DNA from: Halocaridina rubra
Taxonomy: Eukaryota > Arthropoda > Malacostraca > Decapoda > Atyidae
Length of the DNA stretch: 64,000 bases
Direction: 5' to 3'
NCBI GenBank assembly: GCA_037179515.1
Contig: JAXCGZ010000077.1
Location: forward strand, 62,001 to 126,000
Below the pieces are notes generated by a model. That model did not search any database. It was not told the origin of the DNA and worked only from the letters and a program-made list of their open reading frames with translations. Shown one piece after another: positions 9,946 to 21,924 of the stretch; position 1 is the stretch's first letter; each line of letters starts with the position of its first letter. The position numbers and the translations under genes were made by a program.

Positions 9946-11873
9946 GTGATTTTGAGGGTTGATGAGGGGGTACTTGGAAAGTCATCAGGAAGGAAACCCC
10001 CAAATGATAAAGAGTCATGGTGGTGGAATGAGGAAGTACAAGAATGGGTGAAGAACAAGAAAGAAGCTAAGAAAAAGGCAGATTTATCAGGTCTGGAGCA
10101 GGATAAAGAAGAGTACAAGCAGGCAAAGAAGGAGGCAATGATAGCAGTAGCAAAAGCAAAGGCAGAGAAATTGAATGAAGTCTATGAAGAGCTGGAAACA
10201 CCAGAAGGAGAGAAGAAAATATGGCGAATTGCCAAGGCTCGAGATGCTGCAACCAAGGACTTCACCCAAGTAAGACAAATAAAGGATAACTATGGAGTAG
10301 TTCTAGCAGAAGAGGATGAAATAAAAAGCAGATGGGAAACTTATTTTGAAGGATTACTAAATGAAGAGAACCCAAGAGTTGTATTTGAAGATGGACTTCC
10401 AAATGAAGCAGTTACAACAACGGTGACTAGAAGAGAGGTAGAGCGGGCAGTAAGGAAAATTAAAAATGGAAAGGCAGCAGGACCTGATAAGATACCAGTG
10501 GAGGTATGGAAGAGTCTTGGAGGGGAAGTCATAGATATCTTGTGGGACTTAATGCAAAAGATCTTTAGTCAGGAAAAGATGCCAGAGGAATGGAGAGGAA
10601 GTTTAATCATCTCAATCTATAAAGGGAAGGGAGACATTCAGGAGTGTGGAAACTATAGAGGTATAAAGTTGTTAAGTCATACTATGAAGATATGGGAGAA
10701 GATCATGGATAGGAGACTCAGAGAGGTAACGACAATTGGGGATGAACAGTTTGGCTTCATGCCTGGAAGAGGGACAGTGGATGCCATATTTACCTTGAGA
10801 CAAATGATGGAAAAGCATCGAGAGAAACAGAAAGGACTGCATATGTTCTTTATTGACCTGGAAAAGGCATATGATCGAGTACCACGTCAAGAGGTGTGGA
10901 GGTGTCTTAGAGAAAAGGGAGTCCCCGAGAAATATGTAAGAATCATCCAAGATATGTATGAGAGGGCAGAAGCAAATCTTAAGAGAATTGTGAGCTTGAC
11001 AAAAAGTGTCTCAGTAAATGTTAGTCTGCATCAAGGGTCTGCTTTGAGTCCATATCTATTTGATCTGGTCTTGGATGTAGTAACCCAGGGTATTAGAGAT
11101 CAGTCTCCGTGGTGTATGTTCTTTGCAGATGACATTGTACTGTGTAGCAACAGACGAGAGGTAGTGGAGGAAAAGCTTGAGGAGTGGAGAAGAGTGATAG
11201 AGGATAGAGGACTGAAAATCAGCAGGAAGAAGACAGGGTACTTGAGGTTGAGAGATGATGAGGATGGGGAGGGCAATTTGCAGGGGAAGGTGTTGAAAAG
11301 AGTTGAAAAGTTCAAGTATTTGGGATTAACAGTAGCAGAGGATGGTGACCTAGAGTCAGAAATAGCCCACCGAATACAAGAGGGATGGAAGAACTGGAAG
11401 AAAGTGCCTGGGGTGCTGTGCGACAGGAGAATATGGATTAAGTTGAGGGGTAAAGTGCATAAGACAGTTGTGAGACCTGCGATGATGTATGGAGCAGAGA
11501 CATGGGCAATAAAGAAGACACAAGAGAAAAAACTGGATGTGGCAGAGATTAGGATGTTGAGATGGATGTGTGGGGTGACAAGAAAAGATAAGATCAGAAA
11601 CGAGGTAATTAGAGGTACCTCAAAAGTTAGAGAAATATCAGATAAGATACAAGAAAGTAGACTAAGATGGTATGGTCATGTCATTAGGAGGGATGAACAG
11701 TATGTTGGGAGGAGGGTGATGGAAATGGATATACAGGGTAGAAGGAGAGGGAGACCAAAGCATAGGTGGATGGATTGCATCAGTGACGATCTGAGGTCTA
11801 AAGGTTTGTTGGGTGATGAGGTATGGACAGAAACAAATGGAGAAAACTGGCCAAAAACATCGACCCCACATAA
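9946..11873 (+). pseudogene. RTE reverse transcriptase and C-terminal domain
   Basis: This copies the element RNA at the nicked target. Motifs in order are AAGPDKIPVEVW, NYRGIKLLSHTMKIWEK, FGFMPGRGTVDAIF, FIDLEKAYDRVPR, HQGSALSPYLFDLVLD, the catalytic FADD box at 11122-11133, and VEKFKYLGLTV. The C-terminal part has a YGAETWAIKK motif, GVTRKDKIRNE, RLRWYGHVIRRD and GRRRGRPKHRWMD, typical for RTE-like ORFs. The true end is probably TAA at 11871-11873, reached in the +1 frame after a small indel near 11835. The uncorrected frame runs to 11925 past the element boundary and through the duplication. The long uninterrupted frame suggests fairly recent insertion. Confidence 0.88.
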
Positions 11874-11933
11874 AAGTGGGAAATTATGTAGACGAAGAAG
11901 AAGACTAGTTAAAGTGGTATCTTAGACACAACA

Positions 11934-12858
11934 ATTTCACCCCTTTCTATCATCGTATATAAAGTGTTTTATGTCAAAACTCGTAAATAAAGTGATTTAT
12001 TATATAAATTGCATATTATTAATCATTTAACGAAAGTGTTTTATCCTACAAACCGTATATATTTAAAAAGTAATTTTACACTGTTGGCTTTGCCAATGTT
12101 TCTTGTTAATCACAATTTAATGAATACATACTGTATTTATCTTGCTGATTCTTCATATATTGGGGATAAAGAGTTTTGAGTAATATGTTGCAAATACTTC
12201 AAAGGGTGGTTTTGCCCTTTTTGCATTGCAAATATATTTTGCAAATCAAGATTGAATGAATACTGTATTTATCTCGTAGATTTTCCCTTTATTGTAAATT
12301 AAGTGTTTTACCATATAAATTGCAAATACTTAATAAGCAACTTTTCCCAATTATCATTCCAAATTTTATTGGTTGCCCACAATTAAGGAATATATACTGT
12401 ATTTGTCTCACTTACTCTTCATTTATTGTGAATAATTTTTTTCCTCTAATGATGGCAAATAATTAAAGGTTTTGTTTGTTCTTACGGTAGCGTAAATATT
12501 TCTGGCTAGCAGTGACTGACCAATATATTTTCATCCAGTAGAACAGCATTAGAAACTCATTATTTGTGTGTTCGTACCTTCGGTTTTCCCAATATTAAGA
12601 GTGTGTCATTTCTGTTTCTGCAATTGCAGTGTCCTCTATATTTCTCTGCCTGAGTGACAGAGGTGACTGTCAAGTTGAGGTTAAAGTCTTGGCACCCATC
12701 TGTGCTGCCGGGAAGCGAATTCGTGCTCACCACATCCGGGATTCGAGGCAGTATTTCATAAATTTAGATTTTTTTGTCTGTTTGTGTGCTCTCAACCAAC
12801 TCCAGTACTTTTAGTCTTCTTAGTAAAACAGAAACTTAAAAACCTCTCCACTCCACAG
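11934..12858 (+). repeat. 3' half of a Gmr1-like LTR (+)
   Basis: The match begins at atttcacccctttctatcat and runs through the subrepeats, the conserved segment (gtgtcctctatatttctctg, then caccacatccgggattcgagg) and the terminal gtaaaacagaaacttaa to a CA-type end near 12858. It lacks the 5' half of the LTR, including the TATA box. It may continue leftward behind the RTE insertion, but I see no LTR sequence left of 8766. Confidence 0.75.
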
Positions 12859-13626
12859 TCACAACTAACCAGAAGTATTAATGCTATCTGAGCATACAAA
12901 ATCATCAATCATTTGCCATCATAAGCGTAAAACAATTTATTCACAATAAATGAAGAATCAGCGAGACAAATACAGTATGTATTCTTTAAATTGTGGTTAA
13001 CAAGAAACGTTTGCAATGCCAACAGGGTAAAATTACTTATTATATGCAATTCATAGCATAAAACACTTTATTTAAGTTATTATTTGCAGTTTACAGCAAA
13101 AAAAAAGCACTTTATATACGAGTTTTGACGTAAAATACTTTATTTACGATGATTGAGAGGGGTGAAAGGAAATTAGAATTAGTTAGGAGAAGGGATAGAT
13201 TATTACGTGGTAATAAGCAATCTTCTTACGGCGATATTTTACTTGGACACTCACAATGAAAGATATTTCTTATCAATGTATATCTGCAGTAATTTCTAGG
13301 TCAAGGAATTAATTTTGGCAAATGAGATTCCAATTTGGTAGTCTACAAAAGTGCATTTTGAATGGGAATGGAACTGAGAAAAAATACTTAGGATTTGATC
13401 AGTAACGAATTTAACCAGTTTCTCGAATTCCCAATTTGCTTGACCAACGAGACTTATCATGCACTCTCTCACCTTGTTTGTGGCAGATAAATTCCTGTGA
13501 AGATGACACATAATAAAGTTTGAAGTAAGCATGAATGCTGAGGCAAGATCTTGCCTCTGGGATGTTTGGCTGCCTATTAAGAGAGATCAACCATTCCTCT
13601 TGATGACATTATCATTCGGCCAGTCT
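12859..13626 (-). repeat. Part of an inverted Gmr1-like LTR, left portion
   Basis: This is LTR sequence in minus orientation (gcatacaaaatcatcaatca, then tttatttacgatgattgag, then cctctgggatgtttgg). It stops at the plus-strand solo LTR starting at 13627 and its missing part resumes at 15675, so the solo LTR seems to have inserted into it. Confidence 0.7.
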
Positions 13627-15674
13627 TGTGACAGAGTGTTTCGCTCAAAGTCACCAGAGGCTGTTAGATGCCTTATTAGTTAATTTAGTAACTTAACTGT
13701 CATTTTTCTAACTAAAAATATAATTCCTATCTCTTGACTTTTGCAGATTATGATTATTTGCACTTTATATTTTAGCTTATAGCTAATTTTAAATATACCT
13801 ATTTTACTATTCTTGTACGTGTAGAAGCAGAGTCCTGATATAAAGGCTGCTCCTACCTTTTCACCTTTTCAGTGAACCTATCAGATACGTTTTCTTTACA
13901 ATTTTCTTATGATAAAATAGCTCTTGCTGATAATTTTGTTATAAATTTGACCTTGCTGTTATTTCATTAGCCTGTCCAGATATATATCAGTAGCTTCTTT
14001 ATTATTTGAGTACTTAAATTCTGTCTCCTTCAATGCAAAGAATGTTCTAGAGATTGTTTACCAGTAACCTGACTTTCCATTATTATTCTCGTTTTATTTT
14101 ATTTGCTTCCACTTGTTGCACCTAAAATACTTTCTCTCCCTTGCATTTCTGCTATAATTGCCTGCCAGGGACCACCACTAAAGTAGTCCTTAAATGATAT
14201 AAGAGCCAGTTACTGCTCTAGAAGTATATTCTACAGATGACGTCACTAGGAGCGACATTGGAGCGTCATTATTTGACGGCCAAACATCCCAGAGGCAGCA
14301 TCTCGCCTCAGCAGTCAAGTTTATTTCAAACCGTATTTACGTGGCACAGACAAGGTGAGGGATAGTGTATGGTAAAGCTCGTGGGTCAATCAAATTGGTT
14401 TTTCGAGAATTAGTTACATTCGTTACTGGCTAAATCCTACGAATTTATTCTGAGATTCCATTCCCATACAAACGAAATTTTGTAGATTTCCTAACTGGAA
14501 TCTCACTTGCCAAAGTTAATTCCTTAACCTGGAAATTACAGCTGATATACATTGCTAAGAAGTTTCTTTTCATTGAATGTGATAAACGAAAATCTCATCC
14601 TCTGAAGACTGGTTATGAGCCCGTAAAAATCAATCCCTTCTCCTAACAAATTCTAATTTCATTTCACCCCTTTCTATCATCGTAAATAAAGTGTTTTACG
14701 TCAAAAACTCGTGAATAAAGCTATTTGCTATATAAATTGCAAATAATTAATCATTTAACTAAATATAAGTAATTTTACCCTGTTGGCTTTGCAAATATTT
14801 CCTGTTAACCACAGTTTAATGACTGTATACTGTATTTATCTTGCTGATACTTCATATGTTGGGGATAAAGTGTTTTGAGTTATAAGTTGCAAATACTTCA
14901 AAAGGTGGTTTTGCCCCCCCTTCTTCATTGCAAACAGTTCTTGATAACTATAAGTGAATGAATACTGTATTTATCTCGAAGATTCTTCCTTTATCGTAAA
15001 TAGAGTGCTTAACCATATTAATTGCAAATCAGTAATAAGCATTGCAACTTTTGTTGTTGCCCACAATTTAAGGAATACATACAGTACTGTATTTGTCTTG
15101 CTTATTCTTCATTTAATGTGAATAAATTGTTTTCCTTTAATACTAACAAAGAATTAATGGTTTTGTATGCTATTATGGTAGCATAAATATTTCTAGTTAG
15201 CTGTGACTAACCATGATATTTTCATTCTGTGGAATAATATTGGAAACTCATTATATGTGTGCTCATGCTTTCAGTTTCCCATTATTAACAGTGTGTTGTT
15301 TCTGTTTCTGCAATTGCAGTGTCCTCTATTCTACTCTGCCTGTGTGACAGAGGTAATCGTCGAGTTGAGGCCAAAGTCTTGGCATACATCTGTGGTGCCG
15401 GGAAACGAAATCGTGCTCACCACCTCCGGGATTCGAGGCAGCATTTCATAAAACTTAATTTAAAAAATTTAATTCAATTATTTTAATGTCATTGCATTTC
15501 CAAAATTAAGAGAAAGTTGAATTCTGAGTTTCATTTAACCGAGTAGTGGTATACGGGTGGGGTGTTCAAGTGCAAATATCTGTCCTGTCTGTTTGTGAGC
15601 TCTTAAACGAGCTCAGTACTTTGAGTCTCCTTAGTAAAACAGAATCTTAATAACAACTCCCCATTCCCCCAACA
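13627..15674 (+). repeat. Complete solo Gmr1-like LTR (2.05 kb)
   Basis: It starts TGTGACAGAGTG at 13627 and ends CCCCCAACA at 15674. Flanking pentamers AGTCT (13622-13626) and AGCCT (15675-15679) differ by one base and could be the target duplication. No leader, gag or pol adjoins it, so it is a solo LTR. Compared with the LTR of copy 1 it has an extra segment at about 13870-14035. It carries the TATA box at 13839-13844 and the same subrepeat array at about 14690-15150. Confidence 0.82.
13839..13844 (+). promoter_or_regulatory. LTR TATA box (solo LTR)
   Basis: TATAAA with the flank GGCTGCTCCT lies at the same offset from the LTR start (212 bp) as in copy 1. Confidence 0.6.
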
Positions 15675-17228
15675 AGCCTGTAGGGTGAATATTCAAAGTA
15701 GTAACTCTTCATATAAAATTCGAGGGCCTACTTTAGTGGTGGTCCATAACAGGCAGTTATCGCAGAGATGCAACTGAGAGACAGTGTTTTAGGTGCAACA
15801 AGCAGAAGCAAACTAATGAAACGAGAAATATTTACGAGCAAAATATGCTATCAGTGAAAATCTCTGCAGAGTGTTCTTTGCCTTGCTTGAAAAGGAATTT
15901 TAAATATTCAAATAGTGAAGAAGCTATTGAAAAGTATCTAGACAGGCCAATGACATATCAGCAGGGTCAATTTTATAACAAAATTATCAGCAAGAGCAAT
16001 TTTAATAGTATAACAAAATCTATCAGCAAAAATAATTCTTTAAAAAGAAAATTGCATAAACAACGTACCCAACAGACTCGTAGGATTACTGCATCATACA
16101 TAAGAAAATAGAAAAAGCAGAAAACAGAGAAATGAGCGAGATTTTTATAAGGTGATCATGCTTTCTACATGTACAAGTATATTAAACAAGATATATTTAA
16201 AATTAATGATATACTGGAATATAAATTGGAAATAAGCATAATGCATCATCACCACCATTTTCAGCCACTACCACAGAACAAGCAGCCTTGGAAAAGCCAT
16301 CACTCTTGCCTGGATTCCCATCCACGTTGGCATCAAGGGAAATGAGGAAGCCGATCAAACCACCAAACAAGCCACTCTTAGAGCAGAAATCCAAATATCT
16401 CTGCCTCCTGGGATTCAACAGATAAAAACCAAAGCCACCAAGTCATTCCTTAACGTCTTAATAGCTAAACACAACCTGTGCACTGACATGGGCTCCCCCT
16501 CCACCTGGTGGTACAAAGGCACCACCGAGCTTCAGCGAATCACCCTGCCTAAGGCCCTTTGGCAAAGCACGGCTGTCAATGTGTACAATCTGAGACTTGG
16601 GTACAAGTGCACCTGGCGATTAGTGGATGCTATCATCAGGGAATGCACCTTCTGCCAAGTAGCCTCACCACATCCACTGCTCCACTACATTCTCGAATGC
16701 GATTCCTTTTCAGAAATTTGACGGAAAACTGGTGCCCCTGCAACATCCAGCGAAGGTCCAAATGCCCTTCATGTTGCTAGCTCCATAATCAGACTAGCCT
16801 CAAACAACTACATGAACAGTCTACTGAATATCATCAGTCAATACCCTCCACCAAGATAGCTATGTAATAAGTCTCTTTCACCACCAAAACAGGAATTCAT
16901 TAAAAAGAATAATTGTTTGATGTAAACTAATAATCCTCAACTGAACACTTATGTTTTCTACTATCTTTACAGTTTTGCACAACCTCACCTGCGGGCCAAA
17001 ATAGAAAAGTCCAGTCGCCCTCAAGAGCAAACACCACCAACAATAAACGAATCTTACCCCACCTCCACGCCAAAATAGGAAAGTCCAGTCGTCCTCAAGT
17101 GCAAATAACATCTTCAACCAACAAATTTTACCCCACCTGCAGGCCAAAAAGGGAAGGTCGACTCACCATCAAGGGAGAACATAAAAAAAAATAAGCCTCT
17201 AATGACTCTGAGCGAAACACTCTGTCAC
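15675..17228 (-). repeat. Right portion of the inverted Gmr1-like LTR, with LINE-J insert
   Basis: Minus-orientation LTR sequence runs from about 15675 to 16242 (ctttagtggtggtcc, then gtgttttaggtgcaacaag) and resumes at about 17190-17228, where it ends in the reverse complement of TGTGACAGAGTG. No polypurine tract adjoins 17228, so this is a solo LTR rather than a 3' LTR. LINE-J copy C interrupts it, apparently with loss of some LTR sequence at the junction. Confidence 0.7.
16238..17190 (+). mobile_element. LINE-J copy C: 5'-truncated I-superfamily LINE, ORF2 tail only
   Basis: This corresponds to the last ~0.95 kb of LINE-J copies A and B. It starts inside the RNase H region and ends in a short A-rich tail at about 17181-17192. 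A frame at 16488-16721 encodes the C-terminal region GSPSTWWYKGTTELQRI, then RECTFCQVASPHPLLHYILEC, a Cys/His cluster typical of the ORF2 C-terminus. A TGA replaces a conserved CGA at about 16720. Possible 7-8 bp duplication AATAAGC occurs at 16231-16237 and 17190-17196, but the flanking LTR is not contiguous across it, so the exact ends are uncertain. Heavy 5' truncation is usual for target-primed insertion. Confidence 0.82.
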
Positions 17229-18199
17229 AAGTTTAAGATTTGATAAAACTGATGAGTCTTTTGTGAGGCTGAGTATATAACCCTAATTCACACTGTGCAA
17301 GAAGTTAAGGTTCTGAAACAATTGATTTATGATATTTTATGTTTGAATGTTGAATGTCATATTGGAGTAGATTATCAAGCAGCTATTTTACTATCAAGAA
17401 TCCAGTGTTTCATCAAAGATCCACACATATCGATATCAGGTACCACTATATAGTGATGAAATTTCGAAGGGAAATATCAAAATTTTCTATGTTCAGAGTT
17501 GTGATAATGTTGCTCATAATTTTACTAAACCTGTATCTTCACAGCAAATGAAATTCTTTCAAACAATCAGAGGTACCTAAATGAAATGCATCTTTGATTA
17601 AGGAGGCGTGTTGAATTTATTAACCAAAGCTTCATTTACTTTAATATTGTCAAGTATGCTGAAAAGGAAAAATTTTGCTTTAATTCTCAGTGTATATTCA
17701 TAGGCCTAGCTGCAGAAGGCAACATTGAAGCCTAGAATATTTTATGTATTATTTTCTACATATGTTTACAATGTATTTATTATTCTGAATAAGGTAAAAG
17801 AAAAATAACAATGTTTTAATTCATAAAGATTTTTTGTTTTAGTGTAGTGTATAATCAGATTTGTGAATTTACACTTTTGCATATAGGCTTGTAGTCCCCA
17901 ATGTTTTGATTTTGTAGTTGTTGAGAAATGCCCAAGAAAACAAAACCTGAAGTTCTACCAGTTCTCATTTATATCCCATATTATTACTGCATCTTAAGGT
18001 AAATAAAAGGTAAAGATGTTTGAATATATCTGTACAGATTTCAACACTCCTTTTCTTCACAATGTTATGCATGCTCTCGAAAGATAGTGTTTCCATGACC
18101 AAGAATTAAAGGTTTCATTCATACAGATTCACCTTCAACTACTTCTTCGAAGTGTTTGGAACCCCTATCATCATATCATTTACTTCGCCTATTTTTCGC
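17229..18199. other. Unassigned AT-rich sequence
   Basis: I find no recognisable coding frame, LTR or LINE piece between the inverted LTR and the leader of copy 2. The open frame at 17354-17551 has no family features. This may be old host intergenic sequence or a decayed element. Confidence 0.5.
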
Positions 18200-19144
18200 C
18201 AATTTTTTGCTACTCAGAATTTTTTTCTCAACTTTAATTACTGTAACTAATATTTTCCTTGTTTACTATGTGGTAAACAAAATTTCAGGAAATCAGCCTG
18301 AGATTATGTGGTAATAGAATTAAGAAATTTTGCATAACAAAAACACGTGTTATGTAATATATCATCTATTTGAGTGATAAGACTGAGTTTAAAGCATTAG
18401 TGTTTTATATATCCATTAAAGAGTGATATTTGTTTGAAATTGTTTATATTACTTTGGGATTTAGGAATCGGGAGTAAGTACATTAAGTACATTTCTTACT
18501 TTACTGCCTATAATTGAGTTTTATATTCAAGCATTGACTGCTCATATAGCGTTGTTTGTTGAGCCTAGGCTAAGCCCTTCAGGTGTCTGAGATGTCACTC
18601 AAAAGTAAATTTTCCCATTATTAGTAGATGCATGTGCAATTTGTCTGCGTTGTAAGCTGTTAGCTTATCTTTGGTGTATTTGTATTGGATCTGTGCCCTT
18701 TTGGGAACACTCCATTTTACTTACGACATTTTGCTTGCGAGAACTGCCATATACGGGCTCATGTGCAGGCACAACTTGTTTATATTCTCTTGCACCAGGT
18801 GCTTGCCTGTAAAATTCATTGTTGCTGATTCCCTTCATTTGCACCATAACTGCAGGTACTGCCGAATATAGCTGTTAAACTGGCACAACTGTCATCCTGT
18901 ATTACCAGAGTTTCATGCACTATTTTGCAACATTTTGCTGCTGTTGCGCTTGATTGTATTTTGAGTCACTGTCACGGTGAGGTTTTGGGATCACCGTTAA
19001 GTTAAAGTTTGAACTGTAATGTTGAATTTTTTCCCTCTTCTTGGTGTTGTGTGGTTCTTTCAATTTTTTGTTTACATTGTAGAATTTTGTTTTTTGTGGT
19101 TGAATTGTTTTGGCACTTCATTGTTGAATGATTTGGAACTCGCC
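18200..19144 (+). other. 5' leader of copy 2
   Basis: This is untranslated leader. The segment ttgttgagcctaggctaagc at 18558-18577 matches copy 3 near 57800 (minus), and 18836-18970 matches the block duplicated in copy 1. It contains only one unit of that 137-bp block. Confidence 0.7.
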
Positions 19145-20335
19145 ATGGAAATCAAGCAGTCATAGGAAACCATCGAAACATTCGATGAGGAGAGTTACAT
19201 GAACTAGATGATTGCTATGGGTGAAAAATATGGCAATTCCCCTGGACCGATACTCCTCGAGTGGACTAATAACAAGATGGCTAAATGCCGAGCTGAGCTG
19301 GAGAGGAAAGCACGCAAGCAGGAGCAGGCACAAATGAAATGTGAGCATGATCTGGCACAAGCCCAACTCGAGCATGACTGGACGTAGTCACAAGCACAAC
19401 GAGAACATGAGCTTGCGCTCGCTCGACTTCGACTGGGAACCCTGGACAGTGGTACTTCACTTGAAAATAGGGACCATCCTCGGGAAATGCCTCCCAATAT
19501 AGAAATACGAGGACGATGGCAAGCAACTGCTTGATATTTACATCCACTCTTGGCTATTTGTCTCCATGCCACACCGTCTGCTTGTCCTGGTCAATGAACT
19601 TGACCACATGCAAATGATGGACTACAAGAACACACATTACCTTACAGAACTTTTCACCAGCTGAGTGTCGTGCTAGTTTTTCTCAGCCTTCCCTTTGAAG
19701 GAGGAGAACAGTAGTGCCTTTGGTAGCTGCAATGCTTGCCTATTTGATGATTGGTTACGAGTTACAAAGTGTCCTCAAGAAAAGTGGCATCAGTTTTTGA
19801 TGCATGATTCAGTAACCAATGACCTCCCTACCCTACGGACATTCTTGTGTATGTAAGGACCCAGCTTAAGGATGAGATTGACTTCAAGAAAAGTTTAGCC
19901 GCTGTTGACGAGTACCTCCAGCACAACCAGCCTGGAGTGCTTCTCTGTGACATTATGAGGGCAAGAAGGGTCAATCCCAAGGCTAGTCTTCAAAGTGTCA
20001 TCTCCTTCACAGGAGGCCATGATTCTCACTGGAAAGGAGATTGCAGGAATGGGAAGTACAAGGGCTCTTCTCAGAACTTCATTCATCCAGCTCATGCTCC
20101 TCACACTCCTAAGCCATATTATGGCCATGCACCCACACTCTAGAAGGACGACTAGGTAAGACCTAGGCCTCAGCAGTTCAGAGGCAAGGGCAATTACCCT
20201 ACTCCACCTTCACAGGGATTTCAGCCGAACTTTAAGAGCCACCACACTCCCTCTCACAATGGTGGCCAGCATAACTGTCTGGCCACTCACTCCACCCATG
20301 CCATAGAAACAAGGCCAACAGGTAGATCTCTACCA
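19145..20335 (+). pseudogene. gag: gag of Gmr1-like copy 2 (broken)
   Basis: The start at ATG 19145 matches the other copies. The coiled-coil region (about 19260-19430) is rich in QAQ and EHD motifs. A deletion near 19540-19560 removes part of the N-terminal capsid. The SCAN-like segment (about 19570-19930) keeps MPHRLLVLVNEL and DEYLQHNQPG. The basic C-terminus follows at 19930-20320; there GGHDSHWKGDC may be a degenerate CCHC knuckle. Multiple stops and frameshifts are present, and the longest open piece is 19847-20143. Confidence 0.75.
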
Positions 20336-21924
20336 TGAGGACATATTTCAGTGGAACATTCCTCAGGCAAAGTCACAACAAACCATTTCAGCAGCAACTA
20401 CTGGCTCTGATGCCATTATTTGAACAGTTCCTCGACTGACTCTTTTGACTCTGCCGCTGTTAGTACCCGTAATGTTGAATGCTGAGAGTTTTCCCCTCCT
20501 ATTACAAATGATGCCCCTTTAGAGCCACTGAAGTCCCGTCCAGACTTTGCCAACTTCAACAGGACTGCCCCAGCCTCAAAAGCTGGATGCAACAGGCCGC
20601 AGAGGGAAGAATCTTTACAGTGTGAGGAGGAGGCCATATCACTTATGACTTTGAAGATGGAGTCCTTCATCGGCATGTGACTAAAGACGGCCACACCTTT
20701 GAATAGTTGGTGGTGCCCGCTTCATTAAGCCGCCAGGCTATGAATGTGGCACACCATTTACTTCTGAGCAGACACAGAGGCAAAGCAAAAACTCGACCCG
20801 TCCTTAAGAAGGCTTTTGCATGGTCAAATATGTATGCTGAGGTAGACAGATACATGGGCTCCTGCCTTGTCTGTCAATCCACCTCTACAGCACCAGTGCC
20901 AAAAGCCCCCATGGGCATAACTAAGCTCTCAACGGAGTCATTTTCCAAGGTCGCTATTGACATTTTAGGTCCTATTAACCCTGCTTCTTCCACAGAGAAA
21001 CAGTTCCTCATTGTATACCCCGACCTGGCAACAAGGTACCCGGTTTCATTGCCGCTATCTTCTATCACGACTGAAACAGTCGCTCATGCCCTATTTGAAA
21101 TCTGCTCCAGGGTCGGCTTCCCTGAGCAGAGCACCTCTGACAGTGGAATTCAGTTTACAAGTAGGCACTTTGAGGCTTTCTGTAACCTCTTAGAAATGAA
21201 GCACATTTGTACGAGTGTCTATCATGCCCAGTCATATGAAGCATGTGAATGCTATAATGGCAGTGGAACAAGTACATCCCCACTGCAATTTCTCCTTCAG
21301 AGACATGCCCATGACACTACCAGATACTTGCTTTTCAAGCTGATTTATGGTCATAATGTTAGAGGCCTAATGAGATACTTGGCAGAATGTTGGGACTCGC
21401 CTACCTTCGAGGACGACAATAGGGACGTCCATGAGCATATTTTGAAGTTTTAGTTCCATCTAAAAAAGGCCCGGAAGGCTTCACTATTAGCCATTAAGGG
21501 TCACCAACAGACTGCCAAGCTCCTCCTTGAAACTCGTGTCCAGTGTCTTGCCCTGATAGCCGTAGATCGAGCACTGTTTCTTTTTCCAACATATACTAAC
21601 AAGTTAATGCTACCCTAGAAAGGACTGTGCACTGTGGTACACTGTGTGACCCCTGAAAAATACGTGTTAAATGTTGATGGCAATAACCGGAGATACCACA
21701 TTAACCAGCTGAGGCTGTATCACAAATACCTGGAGGCCCACAGGGTTCATGCTCTGGCACTCTCAGTAACCCCTAGAGGTGCCCTCAGCAGCACCATTAC
21801 CTCCAAGGTAGCAGCGGGTCAGGTTCTCCATTATAGCCATCCCTTACCTCCTATATTAGAGTACTTTTCCCTTGCAATTGAAGACGTAACCTTAACTTTT
21901 GATAATACCATTCCCACACACTGA
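20336..21924 (+). pseudogene. pol: integrase region of copy 2; protease deleted
   Basis: At about 20320-20340 the sequence jumps from the end of gag (AIETRPT) to the post-protease segment (DLYHEDI), so the whole protease core is missing. Integrase follows at 20707-21453: the HHCC module with C-X2-C at SCLVCQ, AIDILGP, and TSDSGIQF, where the usual DNG is DSG. The catalytic Glu is followed by a deletion of roughly 100 bp near 21260. The GPY/F-like tail (21634-21924) keeps NVDGNNRRYHINQLRLYH. The frame ends at TGA 21922, a stop also found at the same site in copy 3 but not in copy 1 (CGA). Confidence 0.85.

Larger units (their letters stand above)
8783..11903 (+). mobile_element. RTE-type non-LTR retrotransposon, nearly full length, with TSDs
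   Basis: The element is bounded by ACTAATTAAAGTGGTAT (8766-8782) and ACTAGTTAAAGTGGTAT (11904-11920), a 17-bp duplication with one difference. It starts with a G-rich 5' region (gccactgaggggggcaagcc, then ggcatccggccataaaa). It encodes an apurinic-type endonuclease and a reverse transcriptase in what was one reading frame, and ends in a short purine tail (gacgaagaagaag). There is no ORF1, which fits the compact 3.1-kb RTE group. The decay is modest: two frameshifts and one stop between about 9706 and 9950, and one frameshift near the C-terminus. This insertion is one of the best preserved elements in the window. Confidence 0.85.
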
